Below, piece by piece: positions 24,701 to 35,199 of a stretch of 64,000 bases of DNA. Each line of letters starts with the position of its first letter. The stretch's first letter is position 1. Source of the DNA: Mermis nigrescens (Eukaryota > Nematoda > Enoplea > Mermithida > Mermithidae); NCBI GenBank assembly GCA_036768485.1, contig JAVLUZ010000142.1:8495863-8559862 (forward strand). The letters are read 5' to 3'. Below the pieces are notes generated by a model. It had not been told where the DNA came from and ran no database searches. It was given only the letters and a program-made list of their open reading frames with translations. Position numbers and translations under genes: made by a program.

Positions 24701-27700
24701 AATTTCGGTTTTTAGATTATAATATAACTTATTAAAAACATCATGGTGGATAAACTCTCACATAAAATCGGATACGAATAAGATCAAACCTCAACAAATT
24801 TATTAGTAATAAATGTTGGAAGAAGTCGCCTTTTTGTCATCTGACGCAACCATGTGACTTTTACGATGAGATTTTTGCTCTCAAAATCCTCTGTCCTATT
24901 TCCCTTAAGAAGTTGAGAGGACTGATTGCCCTCAAAATTTTAAGTATACGCTTAATTTGAATTTTTTCCAATTATGTTAATCGCGAAGGGTGCATCTCTT
25001 CGCTTTTTAAAGACTTCGTTGTCGTTTATATCATTACTTTTTTATTTTGCACTATGCAAATGAAAGACCCCTTGTGCAAACAGCAAACGAACGTTTTTTG
25101 CCCTTATGGTACAAGCAAAAATTTTAAACGTGAACACATCCAAATTTGTTCATGATACAAAACGTATCTTTTTAAAAATTGATTTTATTTCCCTTCGCAC
25201 AAATGCAAGGAATTGTCATTGTCGCGCAAAATAAAAAAGGCATGGACTACTTGTGTATAAAGCTATTATTTCGCTTACTCTGCTGTGCAGACGATGCACA
25301 GGGTACAATTAGCTTCGTTGGTTAGAATAAACCGCTTGTTTTGTCTACCTTGTGCTGAGCAATGACTGATCCCTATTCCCTCGCGTATTGTTGGTCTTGT
25401 GTTCCTTTTCAATGATTTTTTCTGGTTAAAATAAGTTGATTCATCGCTTTAGAAATGCTATTTATCATGAAAATGGCGTAAAAGTCTATAACATCAAATT
25501 TGACACTTGTGCTATTTTGGTTTAGAGCTTATGGCGTTTGGGATAGGTCAGTTCGCTCTGTTTATTTAGAATGCACAGGAGGGGAATTCTGAAGGAAGGG
25601 TAAATGATGAACTTTTTAAAGTTCCTTTTTTGGCTCGAAAACGGTGGATACGCGTCAAAAAGATCACTTTTGTTGTTTCTAGCGCTCTCTATCTTTCCAG
25701 AATGTAAACACAAATAAATTTTTGTACCGAAAAATTCAAATAAATTGAAGAAAATACAGTCAAAAATGAGTACATATATGGCGCGAAGCGCCGAGAATTT
25801 GACACTCTTGAGCAAACAGGTAGCTAAAAATACTTAAAACAGCTTCTTTTCTACCATTTCTTTGTGGAAAATCACGAATTTCGGTGGGAGTAAAGACCAT
25901 TTTCGGATGGAATCCCGAAATCCCTCAGGATCTTGTATGTTGAAAACTGATCCGGTCACGCTTCGCATCTGTTGATGATAGCATCTAGCAGTACATGCTT
26001 AATAAGCTTATAAGAGGTCTTCATTTCATGCACGCGAATTATTTTTAGGTACGTTGAAGCGAAGTCAGATAGAGTCACTGTCATATTCAGCACAATTTTC
26101 AAAGACAAAGATGACGTTGTAATAGGCAAAGTATTCGTTCAGGTAAAGGTAGCTAATAACGTCGTGATACACGTATTTTGTAATGCATTGCATGCATTGC
26201 ATTTTTCGCTAATTTAGTTGTTCGGTTATTTGTTAAATCAGCTCGTAATATGCTAATTTATCGATATTTGTTGTAAGTATGTTTATCTTTATTTTTTAAA
26301 ATTTCTTTATTTAAATATCTTAATTTTTTAACCAGTAAAAGACTTTAATAAGCTCTTTTGACGAGTGTTTATTTCGAATTCAACCAGCAGAATTCTTATT
26401 TAGTACCCTTCTCTAAAATAACATAAATACGTGTGTGCTGTATATACTATTTCATTCATATATATGTAAATAGAACATCAAGATAGGATTGTTTAAAAGC
26501 GTACATGTATAGCATGATTCTGGGGGGGGTCAGGCCCAAAAAATTTTTAAAAAGTGCCTTTTTGGCTAGAGATGATAAGCACACGTCAAAAACACTATTT
26601 TTTGACGTTTCAGACAGACAATGCTCGTTCTTTGTAGAACATAAAAACACAAAAAAAATTAAAAATTAAAATCGAGTAAATTGAACAAAATATAGTCGAG
26701 AATGTGTATGTGGCGCGAAGCGCCGAAATTTTGAGAGTTTTTAGCCAAAAAATGAGCTAAATCTGCGCGAACGTTTTGTGGGGGGTTACTTGCCATTCTG
26801 GGGGATCAAACCCCCAAGAAGACGTATTATCAAAAGGCAACATCTAATTGATGGTAAATATGATAGAACGCTTGGCTTTTGTATTCGGTGAAGGTTTTTT
26901 CATCGGTGAAGATTTTTCGAGGAACAAAATAGTAACCCTTTTAAAAATATTTCTGGCATTTTGGGCCAGATTGAGTCGTACGATTTGCCTTCCTTCAAAT
27001 TTCTATTCTAGTTTCAAAATTCATGCTTTTTATGTCTTTACAAACACTCAAAATTAGGTTTGAAGTGGTGTACGAATAACCAAATTTCCCGGTGCTTTGC
27101 ATCCAGATTTTTGAAGCCAGTAAAAGTGTAAAATCTTTCCGTGTTGTGACAATATTGATCGCTAGTAAAGGTGAAAAAATGGTCGGAGGCATAGGCATTA
27201 GAGCGACACTATTCACAAGAGCGACATTAGTGAAGCGTGAAACAGCTAAGGCTATTAACATAATCGACTGTTAATAAAAAGTAAAAAATGTTGCTTTTGT
27301 ACAGTGCTTAAAAAGCAAGTCAGAAGCGTTGCATATAATAACAAAGCAGACCTCCATTTGATGCGAAAAAACTAAAATGAATTTTGAAGTAATCCTAAAA
27401 ACCCTCGGGGAGTCGCGACGTGACCACACATTGGTGGGGGTTGGGGGTACACAACCTCAGAAGTTGAAAACCCCCACATATTACTGTAGATCCCCAGAAT
27501 TCTATTTTTAGTAAGATTTTGGCAATTTTTGGTGATTCCAACCCCCCCAGAAATTTATTGCTGCCCGTGTATGGTCGCAACGCAACCCCTTGAGGTATCT
27601 AGCGATGTAACATACGGTTCTGGTGTGCAGGCGATACCTGATTTCGGGTGCTTGAGCCTACTTTAAGCTTTAACTTTTTAACCTCAAGCAAAAATATTTG

Positions 27701-30700
27701 AATGTACTGTTTTTCTAACGCATTTCGCTCTCCTGAATAGCGTTGCGCTTCTGACTACTGTCGCGCTTGTGAATAGCGTCGCGCTCGTGAATAGTGTCGC
27801 GCTCCTGAATAGCGTCGCGCTGACGAATCACATTCGAAGAAATGCAGCTTTACCTCACAGGAAAATAGGATAAGATAAATTATAATAATTTAAAGAATAA
27901 TACATACTATAATACATAAAATAGTAGTATTATGTAATAAATAATATATATTAATGCCGATGAATATACAGAACCTGATAGGAAAGATAGAAAAATAATG
28001 TTCCGCCCCCACTATCGATTTTTGCCCCTTTATATCTCTGAATTCCAGATACCCCAGAATTTTGACCTTTCTTTGTATATGTAAACAACTGGCAATATGT
28101 TTTACGTAAAATGGTTGATTCTCCTACACATATATTACAAAATATTAACTTGCCCTTGACTGAAACTCATGATTTTTATATAGGAGTTTAAAGAAGGACG
28201 TAAAGCCAGTCAGACGACTCCACATGTGTTGTATTCTTATGGTGAGCCTCCTCTAGAATTGAAAAACACCGACGCAAGGATAGGCGACAACATTGGATAT
28301 ATTACTTTCGGTAAATATTTGCACAGCAGACGATTCTTTAATCGATGTAATTTGACTGTTAAATTTGTTTAAGCTGATGCGATTATCGTAATATTTAACA
28401 GAATAAATAAGGGATACGGGACGCCGATCACGAACAATTTTTTACTGTAGCATACCTGGAAATCATTTTTTGTGGCTACCTTTGTGAGTGCTGAAAATTG
28501 ATTTTTATATTTAAGCTTTTTAGAACTAGACTATAGATTATTTTTAGTACTTTCTTTACTGCTGACTTACCTGCATTGAAAAAATGGCACTTCGAAGTAG
28601 AAGATCGCTAAAAAAGCTCAAAATCGGACTTCTACGATTTATTATTTTTTTAAATCTTAATTTCTGGAGGGAAACATTGTTGCGAGAGACAGGATAAAAA
28701 ATTTTTGCGGGAAGGAGGATAAAAAATTGTTGCTGCTAGCCGTTTAAGTAATTTAACTGCATATCGATGAATGCGAGGATAATTTTAAAAAAACTACTGA
28801 AACAGAACATACGGATTACGATAGTGACATGACATCCTGTCCCGTATTCAGGGGCGGTTCTACGGAAATAATAAAAAAAATTATTTTTCACATGGGTCTG
28901 TAAGGAAAAAATAGAAAATTCCTCAAGTGCGTTTGAAAGATCGACAAAATAGGTTTCTAGTTTTTAGTGCACTTTTGACCTAGTAAACTTTGCATTTTCG
29001 GCTTTTCGCGGTTTGTTTATTCTTATATAATATTTGAATTCAAAAAACAAGTCAAGTTTGAGTCGCAATCACACCTGGGCGTGGGGAGTTTGGGGGGTAT
29101 GCACTCCCCTGAGAAACCAAAATACCCCCCCAGAATTCCATTTTAAAAATTTTTTCCGTTTTTTCGCAATTTTTTGATGCCAGTGGATTGTGCTCGCTCA
29201 ATGAGAAACCTTGAAAAATGGTGTTTTTTCGCCGTAACACCATTTTTAAGGCCATATTTTTTGACCTTTGAAAAATCTTGCACACCAGAATTTTTGGTGC
29301 CGCTCACCTATGGTCGCAATGCGCCAGAGTAGAGTACAATGACAAAAGCTAAAAAATTCCAGGGTCGAGGCTGAGTCGATTGATGAGAAATCAGTCATGT
29401 ACATAGTAGTAGATAGATTGAACGATCTCGAAATAAAATTCTGGGAACGGGTCTGGTAACATACATAATTGATTTGTGTATATAGGGGCGAATTTAAGAA
29501 ACGGGGGTGGGGCGGCCATCATTCATTGGCCAAATATATTTGGCGATATAAAGAATGGACGTGTAATTTGCGATGATTTTTGGCCGTCAGTGATCATATA
29601 ATTTTACGAATTGGATAATACATTTTAATGACATTTACTTACTTTCTTGGCGATCTAAGAGCCATTTTTCGCTCATGGAATAGCTTTCAAAACAACTTCA
29701 AGAGCATAAACAGCTATTTCAGCATAGATTTCTTCTATTTTCGAGCATTACTTTACACAAATTTTTGACAGTCCGCATTCAAATACTACAAATACTGGAA
29801 ATTGAACATTAAATCGAGCTTAAAAACTTCCTACCGCCTAAATTTTTCTACGAATTAGCGCCGGATTCTTACTAAAGTCAAAGATATTTAATGCTTTTTC
29901 CGCAGAAAATTGTTGAAAATTTCAAAATTTTTCGAAAAATTTTTTTGATAAAAGTAGACAATGTAAAACGGCCGAAAAAAACGCCATTTTGTACGGCAAT
30001 TTTGGGAAAGCTAGGGTACCTTCACCATTTAGGAAAATCCTAGATCCGCCACTGTGTGTATATCAATAAAATTGCTCATCCTATGATACCGGTTAGAAGT
30101 TCATTTTTCACGAGGCATCCTAATTGAGTTACGAGTATGATAGACTTATTAGGTCGCTTCGGACGTATATACTATTGTATGAATAAGTGCTTTGCCGAGA
30201 AATAGATTCGTATTTCCGACTATTATGTGTGTTGATCGCGCGAAATTGGATTATCGGCATATAAATTTATTAAAAATTGCTATTCTATTTGGAATACATC
30301 TAGTTTGCTCTTCATCTTACTATAAATTAGCTTGATTTTTCGTGCTTTTTCCGAGGCATATCGCGAAAGCCTCGCGAGACAATACGATTAATTTGATCCA
30401 TACATTCAGGGATTATTTACATTACCACATTAAATGCTCTAAGGTACGTGCACTTGATTGGCCCTTGACTAATAATTGATTTGTTGTTAATAATAGTTTT
30501 TAAAGACACTAGCTTACTAGAGTGTAAATTACTGATGGGCTGTTCGTTTGTTTGCAAGTTTTAGGGAGTACTACAAACAGTGTTTTTTGTATTCGAGCAA
30601 AGATTTTTCCTGGTGTACAAAGACTTCTGGGGACCGTCTTTGTGCATATGTACATGTATGTACAAAGATTTTTGGGAAGACAAAAATTGCAAAAAAGGTT

Positions 30701-32181
30701 TGAAATTCGCAAAACATTTGGGCGCTTTGCGTCGAAATGAGCAATTGTGTGTTCTATTATATATCTGTATAATGTCAGAAATTGCATTTTGAAAGGAAAA
30801 ATGTCAAATTTTTTGGCGCCTCGCGCCGTTCTGAGACGATTATTATTGATTTTTGCCCTCAGAAACCCATAAATTAGCTAAAATACACTAACAAAGGTCG
30901 AACAACTGTTTTTGACACACTAAAATCGCTGCTGTACCATATTATAGTACCCAAAAATTTGTGTGTACAAAATGTACAAAGACTTATAGGGACTATCTTT
31001 GTACATGTACAAATGGACCTCGTACAAAAAAAACACTGACTACAAGTCATATTTCTATTTTAAAATAAGGCAGAAGTTTGAGTTAATTTAAATGGTGTAA
31101 TAATATAGCAAGTCCTTGTTATGCGGGATTAAAGCGTTAAACAAATACTGCAATAAAACTTGAAATTTCAATATTCAAATGCTTAGGTTCTGATGCGAAC
31201 TTGATACCCTAATCGATCCGAACGTTGACCCAAATTCTAAAATTTCGACTCAGATTTCAAAAATTGAAACACCAGTTGTATTTTGTTCCTACCGCTTTCG
31301 TAAAAACTGAAGAAACTGAAGAAGCGTTGAATATACGATTCTGCGTTCGAACTTATCCATTATTCGCTTTTTATTTTCCGTCAACTGCTTAGAATTCAGC
31401 ATGCACATAATAGCAACAGTAATGTGTATATCACACGTGGGCGTGGGGAGGAGGGTGGGGAGGTTTGGGGGTATGCACCCCCCAGAATTTCGAATACACT
31501 CTCCTCCAGAAACCAAAATACTATCCCAGAATTCAAATTTTGAATTTTTTTGTTTTTTTTGCAATTTTTTGATGCCAACGAATAGTGATCGATGAGAAAC
31601 GTTGAAAAATGGTGTTTTTTCGTCATTTTTTCGATTTTTGAAAAATCTTGCACCCCCTTCTAGAATTTGATGCTGCCCAACTATGGTGTATATGCATTAA
31701 AGTTGGTTTGATTCTTGCAAGCATCTAAGCATTTCAAGGAGTCAGGAGCTTAGATGCGCAGCATGGCCGATTTGGGAGGGGGGGTCAGGCGATCTGTGAG
31801 GTTCCAAGAATTGAGCTTTTTGGGTCAAAATGACCTCAAAATTGATATAAATAGGTACTAAAATAGCGTTAAAACTGCGCTATTTCAATTATTCTGGTCA
31901 ATTTCAAGCACGTTTGAGAAAAATTTTAAGTTTTCATCCGTTTTGGCCTTCGTTTCGCGCCATTTCCCCCGGAAAATTTCCCATTTTTCTGCTCGGGGGG
32001 TTGTAGCATCGCCAACCCCACCAGAAGCATGTTCAATTTCATGCTGTCTTCTTGATTCGATTTCATCAACTTTTTTAAGGCTTACATACACTCAAGAATG
32101 CGAGCCAAAGCCGCAGATTTCTTGAAGGTTTTGAACAGAGCGAGACCCGAAATAAAAGCGGAAAAGAAAACAATAACGTAG
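15661..32181 (+). CDS. ARPC2: ARPC2, Arp2/3 complex subunit 2 (p34-Arc), complete
   Basis: Complete eight-exon gene for the p34 scaffold subunit of the Arp2/3 complex, which with ARPC4 forms the core that binds the mother actin filament and nucleates branches in the cytoplasm. Exons are 15661-15734, 20007-20100, 20170-20223, 23827-24062, 26049-26142, 28184-28310, 30343-30443 and 32080-32181. Joined they make 882 nt, or 293 residues (about 300 in vertebrates). Conserved stretches in order: [15 protein letters not shown] at the start, [82 protein letters not shown] with [29 protein letters not shown] and [18 protein letters not shown]. All phases close. The one oddity is a non-AG acceptor before exon 7. 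The 4.3-kb first intron is mostly transposons. Confidence 0.97.
15850..18513. mobile_element. TACATGCACACGG MITE split by a hAT insertion
   Basis: It begins TACATGCACACGGTCAAAAG and ends CCCCAGTGCGCATGTGTG, like the uninterrupted copies at about 45630-46057 and 62310-62723. The hAT element 16224-18454 with its TSD separates the two halves. Confidence 0.7.
16224..18454. mobile_element. hAT-like element with CCCCGG subterminal repeats
   Basis: The TSD GTATCCTC is exact at 16216-16223 and 18455-18462. TIRs are TAGTGATCGACCGGGGC and TATTGATCGACCGGGGC. Just inside each end are runs of CCCCGG/CCGGCC. The interior holds CTTTGTACATGTACAAAG palindrome repeats (17115-17132, 17589-17606) and hairpin modules at 16958 and about 17474. 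No intact transposase; a short acidic open stretch at about 18184-18258 is unassigned. It lies in ARPC2 intron 1. Confidence 0.85.
20007..20100 (+). CDS. ARPC2: ARPC2 exon 2
   Basis: The acceptor TTGCTTAG ends at 20006 and the donor is GTAAGA. It encodes residues 25-56 ([20 protein letters not shown]...), equal to the [20 protein letters not shown] segment of vertebrate ARPC2. Intron 1 before it is 4.3 kb. Confidence 0.95.
20170..20223 (+). CDS. ARPC2: ARPC2 exon 3 (54 bp)
   Basis: The acceptor is TTTATTTCAG and the donor after GAA is GTAAAC. It has 18 codons, [18 protein letters not shown], nearly identical to the family. It follows exon 2 after only a 69-bp intron, showing the compact ancestral intron size beside transposon-inflated neighbours. 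Confidence 0.95.
20863..21548. mobile_element. TGTTGCACCAA TIR element with GGTTCAGAGG repeats
   Basis: TGTTGCACCAA at 20863 and its inverse TTGGTGCAACA at 21536-21546 bound the element, with internal inverse copies near 20930 and 21010. Both ends are built of GGTTCAGAGG / CCTCTGAACC and CTAGAAAGG words that can pair over about 100 bases. Noncoding, in ARPC2 intron 3. Confidence 0.75.
21662..22050 (+). mobile_element. MITE, GATAGAGCATCGTC family
   Basis: It carries AATTCGCGATTTTTC, GGCGCTTCGCACC, GATAGAGCACCGTCAGAAAC and the end CAGAATTCTCATGC. It lies in ARPC2 intron 3. Confidence 0.65.
22260..23385. mobile_element. element with reiterated ATGACAGAACGCGGAATAA ends
   Basis: The left end is ATGACAGAATGCGGAATAA and the right end, inverted, ATGACAGAACGCGGAATAA. 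Inner copies lie at about 22400 (left) and 23180 and 23258 (right), spaced among GGAATAGCTATTCC-like words. Two short open frames inside (22671-22859, 22853-23065) are unrecognised and may be decayed coding sequence. It lies in ARPC2 intron 3. Confidence 0.65.
23827..24062 (+). CDS. ARPC2: ARPC2 exon 4
   Basis: The acceptor TTCATTTTAG ends at 23826 and the donor GTGAGT starts at 24063. It has 78 codons plus AT of a split Met. It includes [20 protein letters not shown] and [15 protein letters not shown], then [11 protein letters not shown], the best-conserved block of ARPC2. Confidence 0.97.
24355..24534. mobile_element. 180-bp hAT-like MITE
   Basis: The exact 8-bp TSD TGTGTATG lies at 24347-24354 and 24535-24542. 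The ends are CAGGCTTGTATCTCG and, inverted, CAGGCACGTAGCTAGCC. The sequence at 1-137 is a relative. It lies in ARPC2 intron 4. Confidence 0.85.
25560..25945 (-). mobile_element. MITE, GATAGAGCATCGTC family (inverted)
   Basis: Family blocks are in reverse order with a hairpin module at 25780-25793. It lies in ARPC2 intron 4. Confidence 0.65.
26049..26142 (+). CDS. ARPC2: ARPC2 exon 5
   Basis: The acceptor ATTTTTAG ends at 26048 and the donor is GTAAAG. One base completes Met-153; then comes [20 protein letters not shown] and [11 protein letters not shown], matching [20 protein letters not shown] and [11 protein letters not shown] of vertebrates. Confidence 0.97.
26515..26825 (-). mobile_element. 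MITE, GATAGAGCATCGTC family (inverted)
   Basis: It has a GGGGGG start, CAGACAATGCTCGTTCTTTG in place of the GATAGAGCATCG block, and a hairpin module at 26712-26725. It lies in ARPC2 intron 5. Confidence 0.6.
27726..27830. repeat. 18-bp minisatellite
   Basis: About six copies of GTCGCGCTCGTGAATAGC with substitutions, in ARPC2 intron 5. It is much more GC-rich than its surroundings. Confidence 0.8.
28184..28310 (+). CDS. ARPC2: ARPC2 exon 6
   Basis: The acceptor TATATAG ends at 28183 and the donor is GTAAAT. It encodes residues 185-226, [20 protein letters not shown], then [22 protein letters not shown], and ends with one base of the next codon (Val). Confidence 0.96.
29070..29312. mobile_element. 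hAT-like MITE, CATACCTGGGCG family
   Basis: The exact TSD GTCGCAAT lies at 29062-29069 and 29313-29320. It starts CACACCTGGGCG and ends CGCTCACCTATG. It is 243 bp long, in ARPC2 intron 6. Confidence 0.85.
29483..30054. mobile_element. hAT-like MITE, GGGGCGAAT / GATCCGCCACTG family
   Basis: The exact TSD TGTGTATA lies at 29475-29482 and 30055-30062. The left end is TAGGGGCGAATTTAAG and the right end CTAGATCCGCCACTG, matching the ends of the element nested at 57009-58079. It is noncoding, in ARPC2 intron 6. Confidence 0.85.
30343..30443 (+). CDS. ARPC2: ARPC2 exon 7 (non-AG acceptor)
   Basis: It encodes [20 protein letters not shown] and [13 protein letters not shown], clearly ARPC2, with donor GTACGT. 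Two leading bases (TG) join the G left by exon 6 to make Val, as in other animals. The bases just before the exon are TTTTTCG, not AG. The nearest upstream AG (30329-30330) would put TGA in frame. So the start is set by homology and phase, not by a canonical acceptor. Confidence 0.9.
30578..31038. mobile_element. MITE of the CAGTGTTTTTTGTAC family
   Basis: TIRs are CAGTGTTTTTTGTA and, inverted, CAGTGTTTTTTTTGTAC. The TSD is ACTACAAA / ACTACAAG (7 of 8). Inside are near-copies of the CTTTGTACATGTACAAAG palindrome beside each end and two hairpin modules (about 30713, 30813). It lies in ARPC2 intron 7. Confidence 0.8.
31432..31685. mobile_element. hAT-like MITE, CATACCTGGGCG family
   Basis: The exact TSD GTGTATAT lies at 31424-31431 and 31686-31693. 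It starts CACACGTGGGCG and ends GCCCAACTATG. It lies in ARPC2 intron 7. Confidence 0.85.
32080..32181 (+). CDS. ARPC2: ARPC2 exon 8 with stop
   Basis: The acceptor TTTTTTAAG ends at 32079. It encodes [20 protein letters not shown], then [13 protein letters not shown] and TAG. The [16 protein letters not shown] motif is diagnostic of the ARPC2 C-terminus. The tail is a few residues shorter than in vertebrates. I see no AATAAA in the first few hundred bases after the stop. Confidence 0.96.
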   Translation, partial: AYIHSRMRAKAADFLKVLNRARPEIKAEKKTIT

Positions 32182-32674
32182 CTGCCTAATTTTTACAATA
32201 ATATTTTTCATTGTTTTTTCGTGAGTCTAATTTCATTTTTCAGCGGTCGAACTTTCCAACAGACGTAATGGTGACTACGCAGTTATTGTGAAGCATTTGC
32301 TTTCATCATGCTTTTGTTTCGCCAATTTTTTCCGGTTTGAAATGTACCCGATTTACAGTTGATAGCTATCTACCTATCGCAGTCTCTTTCTTGAAGTCTC
32401 GCAATTACTGTACGTAAACCGGGCATTAGAAAAATTCAAACTTCAACAACGGCCATAGAGCTGCGGTAATAATAATTATAGTAATAATTAATTCCCAGAA
32501 GTAACGGTTCAGAAATTTTGAGGGGTAGTCAGTCACTAGTCAGTCATTTTTTGGGGGTAGGGGCAATGGACCGTGTATTCTGGACCAAAAATGAGGAACA
32601 AATGTATAATAAAAGCCTAAAAAAGGCACGTTTTTGCCGGAAACGTGAGGAGTAAAAAATATACACTTTTTTGG

Positions 32675-32912
32675 GGACAGTTGCGTACCTGGGCGTGGGG
32701 GGTTTAGCGAGGTATGCACCCCCAGAAACCAAAATACCCCCCAGAATTCGAGTTTTGAATTTTTTTGTCTTTCCGCAATTTTTTGATGCCAATGGCTAGT
32801 ATTTGATGAGAAACGTTGAAAAATGGTGTTTTTCCTCAATACCACCATTTTTAAAGCCAGTTTTTGACCTTTGAAAAAATCTTGCATCCCCAGAACTTTG
32901 GTGCCGCCCACA
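32675..32912. mobile_element. MITE, CATACCTGGGCG family
   Basis: It has the full internal order (TACCTGGGCGTGGGG, ACCAAAATACCCCCC, TTTTTTGATGCCAATGG, TGAGAAACGTTGAAAAATGG, GGTGCCGCCCAC). TSD not found; ends approximate. Just downstream of ARPC2. Confidence 0.7.
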
Positions 32913-34201
32913 GCTGATTTTGGATGGAGCTACCCGTGTCTCATGTACATATCACTGTGCAATACTTGAAAAGCGCAACAATTAATTATATAACATGCAT
33001 TGTCGTACGCTGGGGGGCCGGTCGCTCCCTTAGACCCAAAATTTTTTGAAAGTTAAGGTAATGCACTGGAAATAGCGAGAGCCGGCATCTTTTTATCGAG
33101 AATGCTCAAAAGTTTCGGTGCTTCGCGCCGTAAAATCGTTATTTTTATTATGTTGTCTTAAATGCGGCCAAAAAACGTCACTTTTCACAGCCTATTAAAA
33201 AAAATCAAATTTTTTCTCGAAAAGTTTAAATTTTAAAATCTTAATGGATAGAGCATGTTTGAAACGTCAAAAAACGTACTTTATTTCAATGCACCGCCGA
33301 GCATATACCGAAATGAAGGGTCAACATTCTTGGACCGCCTCCTCTTGAAAAAATTCTGCGCACGCCTCTGCATATATGTGTGTGTACGCAGAGCAGCCGG
33401 AATATAGAAATTATAGACATCGTCAGGAACTTAAGGAGATGGTTGTTTTATAATAAGATTCTTTTTCCTATTGTACGCGCCCATTGATTTATATCCTCTG
33501 TTTATTATCTCGACGTACTTTAGAAATTTTGTTGGAATGGAAAAATGTTGATAAATTTGCTAAATCCCCGCTACTCATTTTTGTTCTGCTCATCTGTAAA
33601 GATTGCACATTGAGCAGATGTACCTATCTTATATTGTTTTCGCATTATTAGTGTTTGCCATTTAATGCGTATCATCGCCTTGCCTATTGTGTATGCACAG
33701 TTTGTTTATTCGATGCACGCCAATCATGTACTTACAATAAAAATTAACAAAGGTATTTAACCGCGTAAAAGTTGTTGCTTCACGACGAGATGAGTGTTTA
33801 AGAAAAAATTCGTGCGTAAATCGTAAAAAACAACCTATGCCGCATTCTTATATTTCGGAGAATTTTAAGTGAATTAAATGGAAGACGGAATTAATCATGA
33901 ATCCTTACTTAAAAATTTTCATCTAGTCTGTTCCATTCCAAACGGTCCATTTTCGCATTGCGACATTACTGTAGCAGAATATTTTACGGTTCATGTTGTT
34001 GCCGTACTTTGTTCTATACGCCACATCTTCAGCAAAGCACGTTAAACATTAATAAGAAGTGTTTAAAGCAACCAGTCGCGACGAGGGCATAACTATGATC
34101 ACAAAATCGCTTTTGTGAATGCTAGGTAAAGCAAAATCGCTACACGCATCGTGGTTGTTCACTGCATGCATACAAATATGGTCGTACGTATGATTGTCAA
34201 C

Positions 34202-34424
34202 CATACCTGGGCGTTGGGGGTTGGGGGTATGCACCCCTCGAAACCAAATTACCCCCACAGAATTCAATTTCTGAATTTTTATGTTTTCTTTCGCAATTTT
34301 TCGATGTCAATGGACAATGCTTGATGAAAAACGTTGAAAAATCGCCATACCACCATTTTAAAGCTTATTTTTTTACCTTTGAAAAAATCTTGCACCCCCA
34401 GAACTTTGGTGCCGCCCACCTATG
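34202..34424. mobile_element. MITE, CATACCTGGGCG family
   Basis: It runs from CATACCTGGGCG to CGCCCACCTATG with the family's internal blocks. No matching TSD was found, suggesting flanking change or loss. Confidence 0.75.
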
Positions 34425-34929
34425 ATTTTCACCCTTTGAACTTAAAAAAAGTGAACTTAGAAGGAGATGGCCGCTTAAAAATGATAAAACCAGCTTATTG
34501 CAATGCATAAATTCAATAAGAAGCGCATAAATCGGTCAGGCCGATTGATTGTACTCACTAAGGTAACATTGTCACACCCCCGTTAGCCACACATTTTGTA
34601 TGGCATCGAATTCAACAAATGGGGTCACTCTTAAAACATCCTGCTTTTTGTAAAAAAACAAAAAAAGAAGGGCTGACACGAGTAAGACAGTTAGCTTGGC
34701 ACTTTTGAGTTGATAAACATGATTCATCCTGATCAGAGTGGTCCTTAGAAAAGCGAGCAGAAATCCACAATCATAGCAGATGTAGGTATCAGTATTCTGC
34801 TATCCTAAACTATAGTCTGTTTCATTAAAGTTTGAGGTTTTTGGAAAAATTTAAAGTAACTGCAAAACTGGTTTTCTTCAGCATATCGAGTTACGGCGAG
34901 ACGCTTGCTACTGCCAAACAGGTGGTCAG

Positions 34930-35199
34930 CATACCTGGGCGTGGGGGAGGGGGTATGCACCCCCCGAGAAACCAAAATACCCCACAGAAATCAAAATACC
35001 CCACAAAATCAAAATACCCCCCAGAATTCAATTTTGAAATTTTTCTTGTTTTTTTCTGCAAGTTTTTGATGACAATGGATAGTGCTTGATGAGGACGTTG
35101 AAAAATGGTGTTTCTTTCACCATACCACCATTTTTAAGGCCATTTTTGACCTTTGAAAAAAATCTTGCATCCCCCCAGAACTTTGGCCGCCCACCTATG
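34930..35199. mobile_element. hAT-like MITE, CATACCTGGGCG family
   Basis: The exact TSD GTGGTCAG lies at 34922-34929 and 35200-35207. It contains an internal triplication of CAAAATACCCC. A truncated inverted copy of the same family follows directly (35208-35360), so the pair could fold into a long hairpin. Confidence 0.85.
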
